A stretch of DNA of 19,724 nt. Source: an uncultured Ruminococcus sp. GTDB lineage: Bacteria > Bacillota > Clostridia > Oscillospirales > Ruminococcaceae. Location: positions 10,484-30,207 of the forward strand of contig CAJTWQ010000020.1 of NCBI GenBank assembly GCA_910579835.1, given 5' to 3'. Below the pieces are notes generated by a model. It saw nothing but the letters and a program-made list of their open reading frames with translations, was not told the origin of the DNA and searched no databases. Positions 7,703-15,448 of this stretch are shown here, one piece after another (position 1 is the first letter of the stretch; every line of letters begins with the position of its first letter). The position numbers were made by a program, and so were the translations under genes.

Positions 7703-9442
7703 TTATGATGCAAACTGGCTGTTATAAAGCTTGGAGTAGAATCCGTTTTTTGACATAAGTTCGCTGTGACTGCCTTGTTCGATAATATTACCGTTTTTCA
7801 TGACAAGAATAGTATCAGAATTTTTTATTGTAGAAAGCCGATGGGCGATTATAAAGCTTGTTCTGCTTTCCGTCAGTTTTGAGAATGCCTTTTGTATCCG
7901 CTGTTCTGTTCTCAGATCAATCGAGCTGGTAGCTTCGTCAAGGATAAGCATAGGAGGATTCATAAGCATGATTCTGGCGATACAGATAAGCTGCTTCTGC
8001 CCCTGAGAAAGACCGCTGTTTTCACTTATAACCGTATCATATCCGTTCGGCAGTCTCTTGATAAATCCGTGAGCATAGACGGATTTTGCCGCCTCAATTA
8101 CCTGTTCACGTGAAGCGTCAGGAACGCCGTAGGCAATGTTTTCCTCAACAGTTCCGGTGAATATCCAAGTTTCCTGCAATACCATGCCAAAATTTTCCCG
8201 GAGGCTGTCTCGCGTTATATTAGAAATATTTTTTCCGGAAATTTCGATTCTTCCGTTGTTGATGTCATAAAATCTTAAAAGCAAATTTATTATTGTGGAT
8301 TTGCCGCATCCCGTAGGTCCTACGATAGCTATGCGTTCTCCGGGATTTACTTTCAGATTAAAGTTTTTGATAAGTTCGGTTTCTGGAGAATAAGAAAATT
8401 CTACATCGGTAAATTTAAGACTGCCTGTACATTCGGTCAGCTTTTCCTTGCCGGAATCGTCGGAAAGTTCTTCTTCGTCCAGTAGATCGAAAACTCTCTG
8501 AGCCGAAGCTACGGCATTTTGCAGTTCTGCAAAAACTCCCGATATTTCATTGAACGGCTTGGTATATTGATTTGCATATGCCAGGAAGCTTGAAAGCTTT
8601 CCGATAGACATTCTGCCGACGAACGACGCCGAACCGATGGCTCCCAGTGCACCGAGGAGTCCAACTGCGGCATAAATAACACCGTTTACAAACCTCGTTG
8701 TCGGATTAGTCATGGAGCTGAAGAATGTAGCTTTTGCTCCGATCTTTCCATAGCTTCTGTTTATCTCGTCAAAACGCTCTTCAGCGCGTTCGCCGTACAC
8801 AAAGGCTTTGATTATCTTCTGATTTCCGGCCATTTCTTCTGCAAGAGCTACCATATCTCCTCGAAGCTTGGACTGCTTTACATAGTAATCATGAGACGCT
8901 TTTGTTATCTTAGAAGCCGCGATAAATGAAAGTGGAGTAAGGAATACCACAACCAGCGCAATCTTAATATTAATTGTCATCATGAATATAAGTGTGCCGA
9001 TAATCGTAATTATTCCGCTGAAAAACTGAGTGAACCCCTGAAGAAGTCCGTCCGAAACGATCTCAATATCATTGATAACGCGGCTTGTAAGCTCGCCGTT
9101 TGTATGGTTATCAATATATCTGATAGGAACGCGTTCCAGCTTATTGAAAACATCAGCACGCATATCGCGGACTGTAAGAAATGCAAGCTTATTGGTGCAG
9201 AGACTCATGAGCCATTGGAAAAATGTGCTTGCAATAACGATAGAAGCAAGAATAATAACCAATTTTTTCAGACCGGCGAAATCCACAAGCTTTTTTCCTA
9301 TGCACATATCTACGGCTTCGCCTATAAAAACCGGCACTGACAGTGAAAGAGCCACTCCAATGGCGGCAAAAAGGACTGTAAGAATGAAAAAAATCATATA
9401 AGGACGGGCATAAGACACCACTCTTTTGAGTGTTTTAAACAT
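7703..9442 (-). CDS. ABC exporter half-transporter, consensus-site subunit
   Basis: The 579-residue protein fuses a six-helix type I exporter membrane domain (~1-315) to a nucleotide-binding domain (~335-575). It has Walker A GPTGCGKST with K381, Walker B LILDEATSS with catalytic E503, and the switch histidine H534 in AHRLS, so its own ATP-hydrolysis residues are complete. Its signature motif is LSQGQ (478-482) in place of LSGGQ. That pairs logically with the neighbouring 577-residue subunit, whose hydrolytic residues are degenerate. Together they match asymmetric heterodimeric exporters such as BmrCD and TM287/288. The gene overlaps the upstream ABC gene by 8 nt, and a terminator follows. 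It is likely to export drugs, lipids or peptides across the cytoplasmic membrane; the substrate is unknown. Confidence 0.93.
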   Translation of the reverse strand: MFKTLKRVVSYARPYMIFFILTVLFAAIGVALSLSVPVFIGEAVDMCIGKKLVDFAGLKKLVIILASIVIASTFFQWLMSLCTNKLAFLTVRDMRADVFNKLERVPIRYIDNHTNGELTSRVINDIEIVSDGLLQGFTQFFSGIITIIGTLIFMMTINIKIALVVVFLTPLSFIAASKITKASHDYYVKQSKLRGDMVALAEEMAGNQKIIKAFVYGERAEERFDEINRSYGKIGAKATFFSSMTNPTTRFVNGVIYAAVGLLGALGAIGSASFVGRMSIGKLSSFLAYANQYTKPFNEISGVFAELQNAVASAQRVFDLLDEEELSDDSGKEKLTECTGSLKFTDVEFSYSPETELIKNFNLKVNPGERIAIVGPTGCGKSTIINLLLRFYDINNGRIEISGKNISNITRDSLRENFGMVLQETWIFTGTVEENIAYGVPDASREQVIEAAKSVYAHGFIKRLPNGYDTVISENSGLSQGQKQLICIARIMLMNPPMLILDEATSSIDLRTEQRIQKAFSKLTESRTSFIIAHRLSTIKNSDTILVMKNGNIIEQGSHSELMSKNGFYSKLYNSQFAS

Positions 9443-11168
9443 TGCTTCCGCCCTCCTTTTCGCTTATCTGAGATTGGTAGATCTCCCTGTAAATACTGCA
9501 ATTATTAAGAAGTTCGTCATGAGTTCCCATACCCGCAGCTTCGCCGTCGTCCATAACAATAATAAGATTGGCATCTTTAAGCGAAGTAGTTCTCTGAGAA
9601 ATCATAACTATTGCCGATTTTTCCATATCGTTTTTTAAAGCTTTTCTCAGGGCAAGATCTGTAGCGTAATCAAGAGCGCTGGTCGAGTCATCAAGAATGA
9701 TAATATCCGGCTGTCCTACAAGAGCGCGGGCTATAGACAGTCTTTGCTTCTGACCTCCAGAAAAATTTTTTCCTCCCTGAGATACTGTTGAATCAAGCAC
9801 GTCAGGCTTAGCAGATATGAAATCCCATGCCTGAGCTGTTTTCAGGGCGCTGATGATTTCATCGTCAGAGGCGTTTTCTTTTCTCCATTTCATATTGTCA
9901 CGGACAGTTCCTGAAAAGAGTACAGCCTTTTGAGGAACATAGCCTATAATTTTTCTGAGGGCATCGGGATCATAATCCTTTACGTTTATGCCGGAGATTA
10001 AAACATCGCCTTCCGCAGCTTTGTAGAAGCATGGTATAAGATTTGCAAGAGTAGTCTTTCCGCTTCCTGTTCCTCCTATAATTCCAAGAATCTGACCTTT
10101 TTTCAGACTGAAAGAAATACCGCTAAGAGACTTATCTCCTGCTCCTGGATATGAAAATGAAACATTTCTGAATTCAATTATAGTATCGCAGTCTTTGTCA
10201 GCCAACTTAACATTGCCTTTTTCTTCAGGGCGTATATTGAAGATTTCTCTGACACGGTTTGCAGAAGCAAAAGCTTTTGTAAATGTTATTATCAGATTTG
10301 CCAGAACTACCAAAGCGAGAAGAATCTGAGTCATATAGTTAGTAAACGCCGTAAGTTCGCCTTGAGTAAGACTCCCGCTGTCGATTCTTATTCCGCCGAA
10401 CCAGAGAATCGCAACAATTCCAAGATTCATAATCATAAATGCCGCCGGATTTAGAATGGCAGAGATTTTGCCTACGGCAACTGAGCATTCCGCTATATCG
10501 TCAACTGCGGTTTTAAATTCGTCAATCTCCTCCTGCTGACGTGAAAAAGCACGAATAACACGTGTTCCCTCAAGATTTTCTTTTGTAAGCATTGAAGCGC
10601 GGTCAAGCTTCTGCTGAGTTTTTTTGTACATGGGAACGGTTTTTCTCATGATTAAAAAAATCACTGCTGATATAATAGGCGCAACGATAAAGAAAATAAC
10701 AGACAGCCTTAAATCTATCATAACTGCCATTATTGCTGCGCCGATAACAAGAAACGGAGCTCTGACTGCAAGACGTATGAACATATTAACGCCGTTTTGT
10801 ACTGTATTTGTATCGTTAGTGAGACGATTGACCAGGGACGCTGTTCCCATTCTGTCAATTCCACTGTATGAAAGGCTGTTAATATGCTTGTAGAGATCTG
10901 CACGCAGCTCCGTGCCGAAGCCGTAGGCGCATTTTGCTGCGAGAAACTGGCAGGTAAGAGCAAAGCCGAGTCCGCATACTCCAAGAATCACAAGGAGACC
11001 GCACATTTTTAAAATATATTCTTTATCATTATTTCCTATTCCATTGTCAATAATTTTAGCCATGACAACAGGTACAATAAGCTCGAAAATTGCTTCAAGG
11101 AGCTTAAAAAATGGACCTAAAATTAATTCTTTCTTATAATTTTTAATATACTTCAATAAACTTCTCAT
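9435..11168 (-). CDS. ABC exporter half-transporter, degenerate-site subunit
   Basis: The 577-residue protein has a six-helix membrane domain (~1-310) and a nucleotide-binding domain (~325-570). Walker A (GGTGSGKTT, K371) and signature FSGGQ (469-473) are canonical. The residue after the Walker B aspartate is D494 instead of glutamate (LDDSTS), and the switch histidine is replaced by Q525 (ISQRTTS). Both changes mark the non-hydrolysing site of asymmetric exporters. Its good signature motif completes the active site of the 579-residue partner, whose gene overlaps its 3' end by 8 nt. The start codon follows the stop of the uridylyltransferase-like gene by only 3 bp and has no clear ribosome binding site, so translational coupling is likely. 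The call as heterodimer partner is inferred but well supported by the complementary motif changes. Confidence 0.93.
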   Translation of the reverse strand: MRSLLKYIKNYKKELILGPFFKLLEAIFELIVPVVMAKIIDNGIGNNDKEYILKMCGLLVILGVCGLGFALTCQFLAAKCAYGFGTELRADLYKHINSLSYSGIDRMGTASLVNRLTNDTNTVQNGVNMFIRLAVRAPFLVIGAAIMAVMIDLRLSVIFFIVAPIISAVIFLIMRKTVPMYKKTQQKLDRASMLTKENLEGTRVIRAFSRQQEEIDEFKTAVDDIAECSVAVGKISAILNPAAFMIMNLGIVAILWFGGIRIDSGSLTQGELTAFTNYMTQILLALVVLANLIITFTKAFASANRVREIFNIRPEEKGNVKLADKDCDTIIEFRNVSFSYPGAGDKSLSGISFSLKKGQILGIIGGTGSGKTTLANLIPCFYKAAEGDVLISGINVKDYDPDALRKIIGYVPQKAVLFSGTVRDNMKWRKENASDDEIISALKTAQAWDFISAKPDVLDSTVSQGGKNFSGGQKQRLSIARALVGQPDIIILDDSTSALDYATDLALRKALKNDMEKSAIVMISQRTTSLKDANLIIVMDDGEAAGMGTHDELLNNCSIYREIYQSQISEKEGGSNV

Positions 11169-11171
11169 ATA

Positions 11172-12404
11172 TTATAATTCAACACCGTTCTTTTTCAAAA
11201 GAATCTTTGCCGATTCGATTGAATCTGTACCCTTGGCATTTTTTACCGGAGCAAATTCGTTGTTTCTGACCACCTCATACGACAGGCAGCTGTCCTGCAT
11301 ATGCACCATATCAAGTACAAGTGTTTCAAATTTATATCCGTTTGGACGTTCAGGAGTGATAAAACAGCCGTTTTCATCCATATATGGTATCTTTTTTTCA
11401 ACAATATGATTAGGAAGCGCATTATTTACAATTTCGGTCAGCTTGTCGATATTGAAAAGATAGTTGAGTATAACTCCGAATTTATATAAAAGTTCGCCGT
11501 TTTCGTCAGTAAGCGTGCGCATTTCGTCAGTCATCTCGTAATATTCAACGATAGATGGCCGTCCGTCCTCCAGACAAAGAACGCCTACACGCTCGTCCGG
11601 AGCGGCTTTTCTCACAACCTTGCTGCCTGACTGCATATCTGAGCTTATGACAGCTCCGATAAACAAAGGATCGGCAATACGCTGAAGCACATTATCAACG
11701 GAAAAAACATTTATCCATTCGATTCCTCTTTCTTTGATTTCGTCAAGAAGCCCGGCTCTTACAATGGATGAAAACCAGCCGCCATTTCCGTTTGGCGAGA
11801 CAGCCATTTCAAATTTGTTTTCCATAAGAATCTTACCACTGAAATCAACTGACGGAGCCATGTCTTGAATAAAAAACTTTACATAGCTGCTGTCGTATCC
11901 AAAATATTTTTTTTCCTCAAAAAAGGAAATGGTTTTGCTGTTGTTTTTTTCACTGGTCATTATATAAAGAGGAATCCATGTTCCGGTCAGTTTTACGACA
12001 TCAAGAAAGTTATTGATCTGACATTCAAAAATAAACAGATCTCTTGTTTCTCCTAAATTGAACATTCCCTTCGGATTGTCAAAGCCAAGTCGTGTACCCT
12101 GTCCTCCCGCAAGCATTACTGCCGCAGTCTTTCCGGATTTAATGGCTTTGATTCCCTCCTCAAGATACTTGTTTTTATTTTTTTCTATATCGTAAACTGT
12201 AACGGCTCCAAGCGGCGCAAAAGTTCCTCTTTGGATTGCCGCATCATTCCTAAACCTGAAATCGTCAAGTACGGAGAAGTCGGTCAGTTCTATCTGTCTC
12301 AGAAGCGCTGCTTTATTCTCCTCGGAAAGCTCGTCAAAGTATCTGAGTATGTGTTCCTGTCCATAATTAAAAAGAATTTTTTTAGCCTCATTATATGTTA
12401 TCAT
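11172..12404 (-). CDS. UDPGP-type nucleotidyltransferase (UDP-sugar pyrophosphorylase-like)
   Basis: The 410-residue protein carries the nucleotide-binding motif LAGGQGTRLGFDNPKG at ~98-113. Other blocks typical of the eukaryotic-style UDPGP family, including UDP-N-acetylhexosamine pyrophosphorylases, are PLYIMTSEKN, a substrate-loop segment SPNGNGGWFSS, NVFSVDNVL, KVVRKAAPDERVGV and a late KFETLVLDMV. The family transfers uridylyl from UTP to a sugar 1-phosphate, giving UDP-GlcNAc or UDP-hexose plus pyrophosphate in the cytosol. The length is slightly shorter than eukaryotic members (about 480-520), as usual for bacterial homologues. An AAAGGAG site at 12411-12417 sits 6 nt before the ATG. 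It is the first gene of a three-gene unit with the ABC exporter (3-bp gap). A role in making a precursor for an exported glycan or glycolipid is possible, but this rests on context only. Confidence 0.85.
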   Translation of the reverse strand: MITYNEAKKILFNYGQEHILRYFDELSEENKAALLRQIELTDFSVLDDFRFRNDAAIQRGTFAPLGAVTVYDIEKNKNKYLEEGIKAIKSGKTAAVMLAGGQGTRLGFDNPKGMFNLGETRDLFIFECQINNFLDVVKLTGTWIPLYIMTSEKNNSKTISFFEEKKYFGYDSSYVKFFIQDMAPSVDFSGKILMENKFEMAVSPNGNGGWFSSIVRAGLLDEIKERGIEWINVFSVDNVLQRIADPLFIGAVISSDMQSGSKVVRKAAPDERVGVLCLEDGRPSIVEYYEMTDEMRTLTDENGELLYKFGVILNYLFNIDKLTEIVNNALPNHIVEKKIPYMDENGCFITPERPNGYKFETLVLDMVHMQDSCLSYEVVRNNEFAPVKNAKGTDSIESAKILLKKNGVEL

Positions 12405-12428
12405 CAGTTTCTCCTTTATTTTAAATTG

Positions 12429-12498
12429 CTGATAACATAAGGCAACACCGTGTAAAGACCGCTTCTCGGTTTTGCGGCATTGCCTTTCTTTATATCAG
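12429..12498. repeat. 70-bp imperfect palindrome between pnp and the uridylyltransferase-like gene
   Basis: The left arm reads CTGATA, ATAA, GGCAA, CCG outward to inward (12429-12450). The right arm mirrors it as CGG, TTGCC, TTAT, TATCAG (12475-12498), with short mismatched steps between. A smaller hairpin (ACCG/CGGT around CTTCT, 12458-12470) sits in the centre. In RNA from either strand this would fold into a long branched stem. There is no U-run typical of a terminator on the minus strand. It could be a processing or stability element at the pnp 3' end, or a copy of a dispersed small repeat. Confidence 0.6.
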
Positions 12499-12511
12499 AT
12501 ATGTCCGGTAA

Positions 12512-14626
12512 TCAGCCTTGTCTTTTTGCTTCAATATCTGCAAGAGCGTCTCTGCGTGAAAGGTTAATTCTTCCCATTCTGTCAATCTCAGTAACCTTTA
12601 CAACGATCTCATCGCCGATAGCTACAATATCTTCAACCTTTTCAACTCTCTGCTTATCAAGCTTGGAGATATGAACGAGTCCGTCCATTCCGGGAACAAT
12701 TTCAACAAAGGCGCCGAATTCCATGATTCTTACAACTTTGCCTCTGTAGATTGCGCCGACTTCCGGGCCGTGGGCGATCGTTTCAACGATCTGAATCGCT
12801 TTTTTTGTGTTATCGGCGTTAATGCCGCTGATAAATACATTTCCCTCATCGTTTATATCAATTTTTACATCGCAGTCGGCAGATATTTTCTGAATAATCT
12901 TTCCTCCCTGACCTATAACCTCACGGATCTTGTCTACTGGGATTTTTGTCTGGAGCATCTTAGGAGCGTACTGATTAACTGTTGCTCTTGGTTCAGGAAT
13001 GGCTTTGAGCATGATCTCGTCAAGGATATATAGTCTGGCTTTTCTTGTTTTTTCAAAAGCTTCCCTGATAATAGCCGGAGTAAGACCGTCGACCTTTATA
13101 TCTACCTGGATTGCAGTAATACCCTTATGAGTACCTCCAACCTTGAAATCCATATCGCCAAAGAAATCTTCAAGACCCTGTATATCGACCATGGTCATAA
13201 AATCGTCGCTGTCCGGAAGCGTGATAAGTCCGCATGAAATACCTGCTACAGGAGCCTTTATCGGAACTCCGGCATCCATAAGAGCAAGAGTAGAACCGCA
13301 TATCGAACCCTGAGATGTAGAACCGTTGGAAGAAAGAACTTCAGATACCAGTCTTAAAGCATATGGGAATTCTTCAACAGAAGGAATAACAGGAGCCAGC
13401 GCTCTTTCAGCCAGCGCTCCATGTCCTATTTCACGTCTTCCGGGACCTCTGGATGGTTTTGTTTCGCCTACGGAATAGCTTGGGAAGTTGTACTGGTGCA
13501 TATATCTCTTTGTATCTTCTTCGTCGAGACCGTCAATACGCTGCGCATCGCTTACAGGACCGAGAGTAGCGATCGTAAGCACCTGTGTCTGACCTCTTGT
13601 GAAAAGACCGGAACCGTGAACTCTGGGGAGAAGTCCCACCTCGGCTGCAAGCGGGCGTATTTCATCAATGCCTCGACCATCGACGCGCTTGCCCTCATAC
13701 AGCCATGCACGGACAATTTTTTTCTGAAGCTTATATATGCATTCGTCGATCATAGCGATCTGCTCAGGATAAATTTCGTCAAACTTAGCGTGTACGTCGT
13801 CAATGATTGGAGCAAGTCTTGCATCACGAACTGTCTTATCGTTTGTATCAAGAGCCAATTTTACGCGATCTGCGGCAAATTCCTCAATAGTGTCGAACAT
13901 ATCGTGATCGACCTCCTGAGATTCGAAGGCAAACTTCGGTTTGCCGATCTGAGCACGGATGTCGTTAATAAAGGCAACCATTTTCTTTATTTCTTCATGA
14001 CCGGTCAGGATAGCTTCCAGCATAGTGTCTTCAGGCACTTCATTAGCGCCCGCTTCAATCATGACAATTTTTTCGGCAGTTCCGGCAACGGTAAGAACCA
14101 GATCTGTTTTTGCTCTCTGCTCAAGAGTGGGGTTGAGAACTATCTCGCCGTCTACAAGGCCTACGTTAATACCTGCAATCGGACCATTCCATGGAATATC
14201 TGAAATAGATACGGCAATGGATGCGGCGATCATTCCGGCAATTTCAGGGGAGTTGTCCGGTTCGACTGAGAGAACGGTCATAACAACAGAAACGTCATTT
14301 CTCATGTCTTTGGGGAAGAGGGGACGGAGAGGTCTGTCAACACATCTGGAAGTGAGAATAGCTTTTTCAGAGGGTTTTCCCTCTCTTTTGGTAAAAGAAC
14401 CGGGTATCTTTCCTACAGAATAAAGCCTTTCCTCATAATCTACGGAAAGAGGGAAAAAGTCTACGCCTTCTCTGGGCTTTGCACTTGCCGTAACATTGGC
14501 CATAACGACGGTATCACCGTATCTTACCCAGCATGATCCGTTGGATAATCCGCATGCCTTACCTGTTTCAACGACGAAAGGTCTGCCTGCATAGGTAGTT
14601 TCAAAGGTTCTGTAATTTTCAAACAT
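12512..14626 (-). CDS. pnp: Polynucleotide phosphorylase
   Basis: The 704-residue protein has the complete PNPase layout: an N-terminal RNase PH-like domain (~1-215), a helical linker, and a second catalytic RNase PH-like domain (~310-545) with the GDMDFKVGG block (D491, D493). A KH domain follows (~555-615) with VIGQGGKIIQKI, then an S1 domain (~622-693) with GKVVRIMEFGAFVE and VHISKL. It degrades RNA 3' to 5' by phosphorolysis and can add tails in reverse, as a trimer in the cytoplasm. Length matches the family (about 700-710). AGGAGG at 14635-14640 lies 8 nt before the ATG. It follows rpsO in the widely conserved rpsO-pnp order. The 319-bp gap contains a 62-nt long-stem hairpin in its leader, in the position where E. 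coli pnp has its RNase III-processed autoregulatory stem; autoregulation here is inferred. Confidence 0.98.
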   Translation of the reverse strand: MFENYRTFETTYAGRPFVVETGKACGLSNGSCWVRYGDTVVMANVTASAKPREGVDFFPLSVDYEERLYSVGKIPGSFTKREGKPSEKAILTSRCVDRPLRPLFPKDMRNDVSVVMTVLSVEPDNSPEIAGMIAASIAVSISDIPWNGPIAGINVGLVDGEIVLNPTLEQRAKTDLVLTVAGTAEKIVMIEAGANEVPEDTMLEAILTGHEEIKKMVAFINDIRAQIGKPKFAFESQEVDHDMFDTIEEFAADRVKLALDTNDKTVRDARLAPIIDDVHAKFDEIYPEQIAMIDECIYKLQKKIVRAWLYEGKRVDGRGIDEIRPLAAEVGLLPRVHGSGLFTRGQTQVLTIATLGPVSDAQRIDGLDEEDTKRYMHQYNFPSYSVGETKPSRGPGRREIGHGALAERALAPVIPSVEEFPYALRLVSEVLSSNGSTSQGSICGSTLALMDAGVPIKAPVAGISCGLITLPDSDDFMTMVDIQGLEDFFGDMDFKVGGTHKGITAIQVDIKVDGLTPAIIREAFEKTRKARLYILDEIMLKAIPEPRATVNQYAPKMLQTKIPVDKIREVIGQGGKIIQKISADCDVKIDINDEGNVFISGINADNTKKAIQIVETIAHGPEVGAIYRGKVVRIMEFGAFVEIVPGMDGLVHISKLDKQRVEKVEDIVAIGDEIVVKVTEIDRMGRINLSRRDALADIEAKRQG

Positions 14627-14666
14627 CTGAGTTTCCTCCTGAATAAATTGATAAATAATTTTGCAC

Positions 14667-14728
14667 CGGCTTTAGCAATAAACTCTGATCCATATTTGCA
14701 ATGGAGCACAGTTTAATGCTAAAAGCCG
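14667..14728 (-). promoter_or_regulatory. Long-stem hairpin in the pnp leader, candidate RNase III/PNPase autoregulation site
   Basis: Positions 14667-14693 pair with 14701-14728: about 25 pairs, three mismatches, one bulge and a 7-nt loop. In the pnp message the stem ends 40 nt before the start codon. Such a near-continuous duplex exceeds one helical turn twice over and is the kind of structure RNase III cleaves. A smaller stem (ATGCCG 14737-14742 with CGGCAT 14759-14764) precedes it. The gap 14627-14945 holds no gene. Confidence 0.65.
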
Positions 14729-14880
14729 TTTCTTTCATGCCGCATAGTAATGTCTGTACGGCATTTTATATGATAACATGTACCTAAAAAACGGATATAT
14801 GTTATTATTTAAGTTTATTTTATGCGTAATAACAAGAAAAATCAAGCAGGACGTACAGCAAGCCGTAAATTGCTGACCGT

Positions 14881-14932
14881 ATCTCTCTGCCTTAAAGATA
14901 GACGTAAAGGCAGAGAGATAGCCCTCTGCCTT
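14881..14932 (-). promoter_or_regulatory. Three-armed, mutually exclusive hairpin after rpsO
   Basis: The arm at 14907-14919 can pair with 14881-14893 as a perfect 13-bp stem (ATCTCTCTGCCTT with AAGGCAGAGAGAT). Its first nine bases can instead pair with a second copy of CTCTGCCTT at 14924-14932. The two hairpins cannot form together. On the minus strand, the rpsO-pnp direction, no U-run follows either, so this looks like a processing or stability switch and not a simple terminator. It lies 13 nt after the rpsO stop. Confidence 0.65.
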
Positions 14933-14945
14933 AATACAAACCGGA

Positions 14946-15212
14946 TTACTTACGAAGACCGAGCTTTTCTACGATAGCACGGTATCTGTTGATGTCTTTT
15001 TTCTTAAGATAACCGAGAAGATTGCGTCTGTGACCTACCATTTTGAGAAGACCTCTTCTTGAATGATGATCGTTTTTATGGCTCTTAAGATGTTCTGTAA
15101 GATCGTTGATTCTTCTTGTAAGAATAGCGATCTGAACCTCGGGGGATCCTGTGTCGTTTTCGTGTGTTCTGTTAGCTTCGATAACAGCTGTCTTTTCATC
15201 TTTCAGTAACAT
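14946..15212 (-). CDS. rpsO: 30S ribosomal protein S15
   Basis: The 88-residue protein MLLKDEKTAVIEANRTHEND continues with TGSPEVQIAILTRRINDLTEHL, then KNDHHSRRGLLKMVGHRRNLLGYL and a KLGLRK end, the S15 family pattern throughout. S15 binds the central domain of 16S rRNA early in 30S assembly. A GTG at 15219-15221 is in frame and would add three residues, but it lies inside the GAGGTG ribosome binding site (15219-15224). The ATG at 15210-15212 is 6 nt from that site and gives the usual family length (about 88-89), so it is chosen. It has its own consensus promoter about 90 bp upstream and a structured leader with bases complementary to its ribosome binding site. It is followed by pnp. Confidence 0.98.
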   Translation of the reverse strand: MLLKDEKTAVIEANRTHENDTGSPEVQIAILTRRINDLTEHLKSHKNDHHSRRGLLKMVGHRRNLLGYLKKKDINRYRAIVEKLGLRK

Positions 15213-15294
15213 TGAAAGCACCTCATAATTATAATATTCCGTACACTCAGACAGAGGTGAAATAGGAGGTCAAGCCACTGTCCGGGAACACGGT
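15213..15294 (-). promoter_or_regulatory. rpsO leader with candidate S15 autoregulatory fold
   Basis: In the transcript, CACCUC (from 15254-15259) is a perfect complement of the GAGGUG ribosome binding site (15219-15224). A nearby ACCUCC (15265-15270) is also anti-ribosome-binding-site-like. A stem CUGUC/GACAG (15250-15254 with 15278-15282) encloses these bases, so pairing with the binding site would make a pseudoknot or switch. Other bacteria control rpsO through leader structures bound by S15. This exact fold is not one I can match to a known class. Confidence 0.45.
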
Positions 15295-15300
15295 TTTTTT

Positions 15301-15329
15301 ATTATATCATATTTTCCTTAATTTGTAAA
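15301..15329 (-). promoter_or_regulatory. Sigma-A promoter of rpsO
   Basis: TTTACA (15324-15329) and a perfect TATAAT (15301-15306) lie 17 bp apart on the minus strand, giving a leader of roughly 80 nt before the rpsO ATG. Confidence 0.85.
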
Positions 15330-15448
15330 GAGGTTTTTTAATATTTTCAAAAAAATTTATTTTTGAACGTCCCGTCATAAAAAGCTAATTATTTAATTAA
15401 CTTTATAAAGAGCTTGCATTAATAGATTCCGAAAGGATTGATAAATTT

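Noticed and set aside
13421..14203. A 260-codon plus-strand open frame
   Set aside because: It is antisense to pnp, which is unmistakable. The translation has no family features and no ribosome binding site.
14524..14709. Minus-strand 61-codon frame overlapping the pnp start
   Set aside because: It lies over the pnp leader hairpin and the pnp 5' end in another frame; no ribosome binding site.
15213..15221. GTG start for rpsO adding three residues
   Set aside because: The GTG is part of the GAGGTG ribosome binding site; the ATG 6 nt downstream fits both spacing and family length.
15370..15420. AT-rich inverted repeats (AGCT / TAATTA) after the AraC gene as a terminator
   Set aside because: The stem is only about 5 bp with a large loop; it could occur by chance in such AT-rich DNA.
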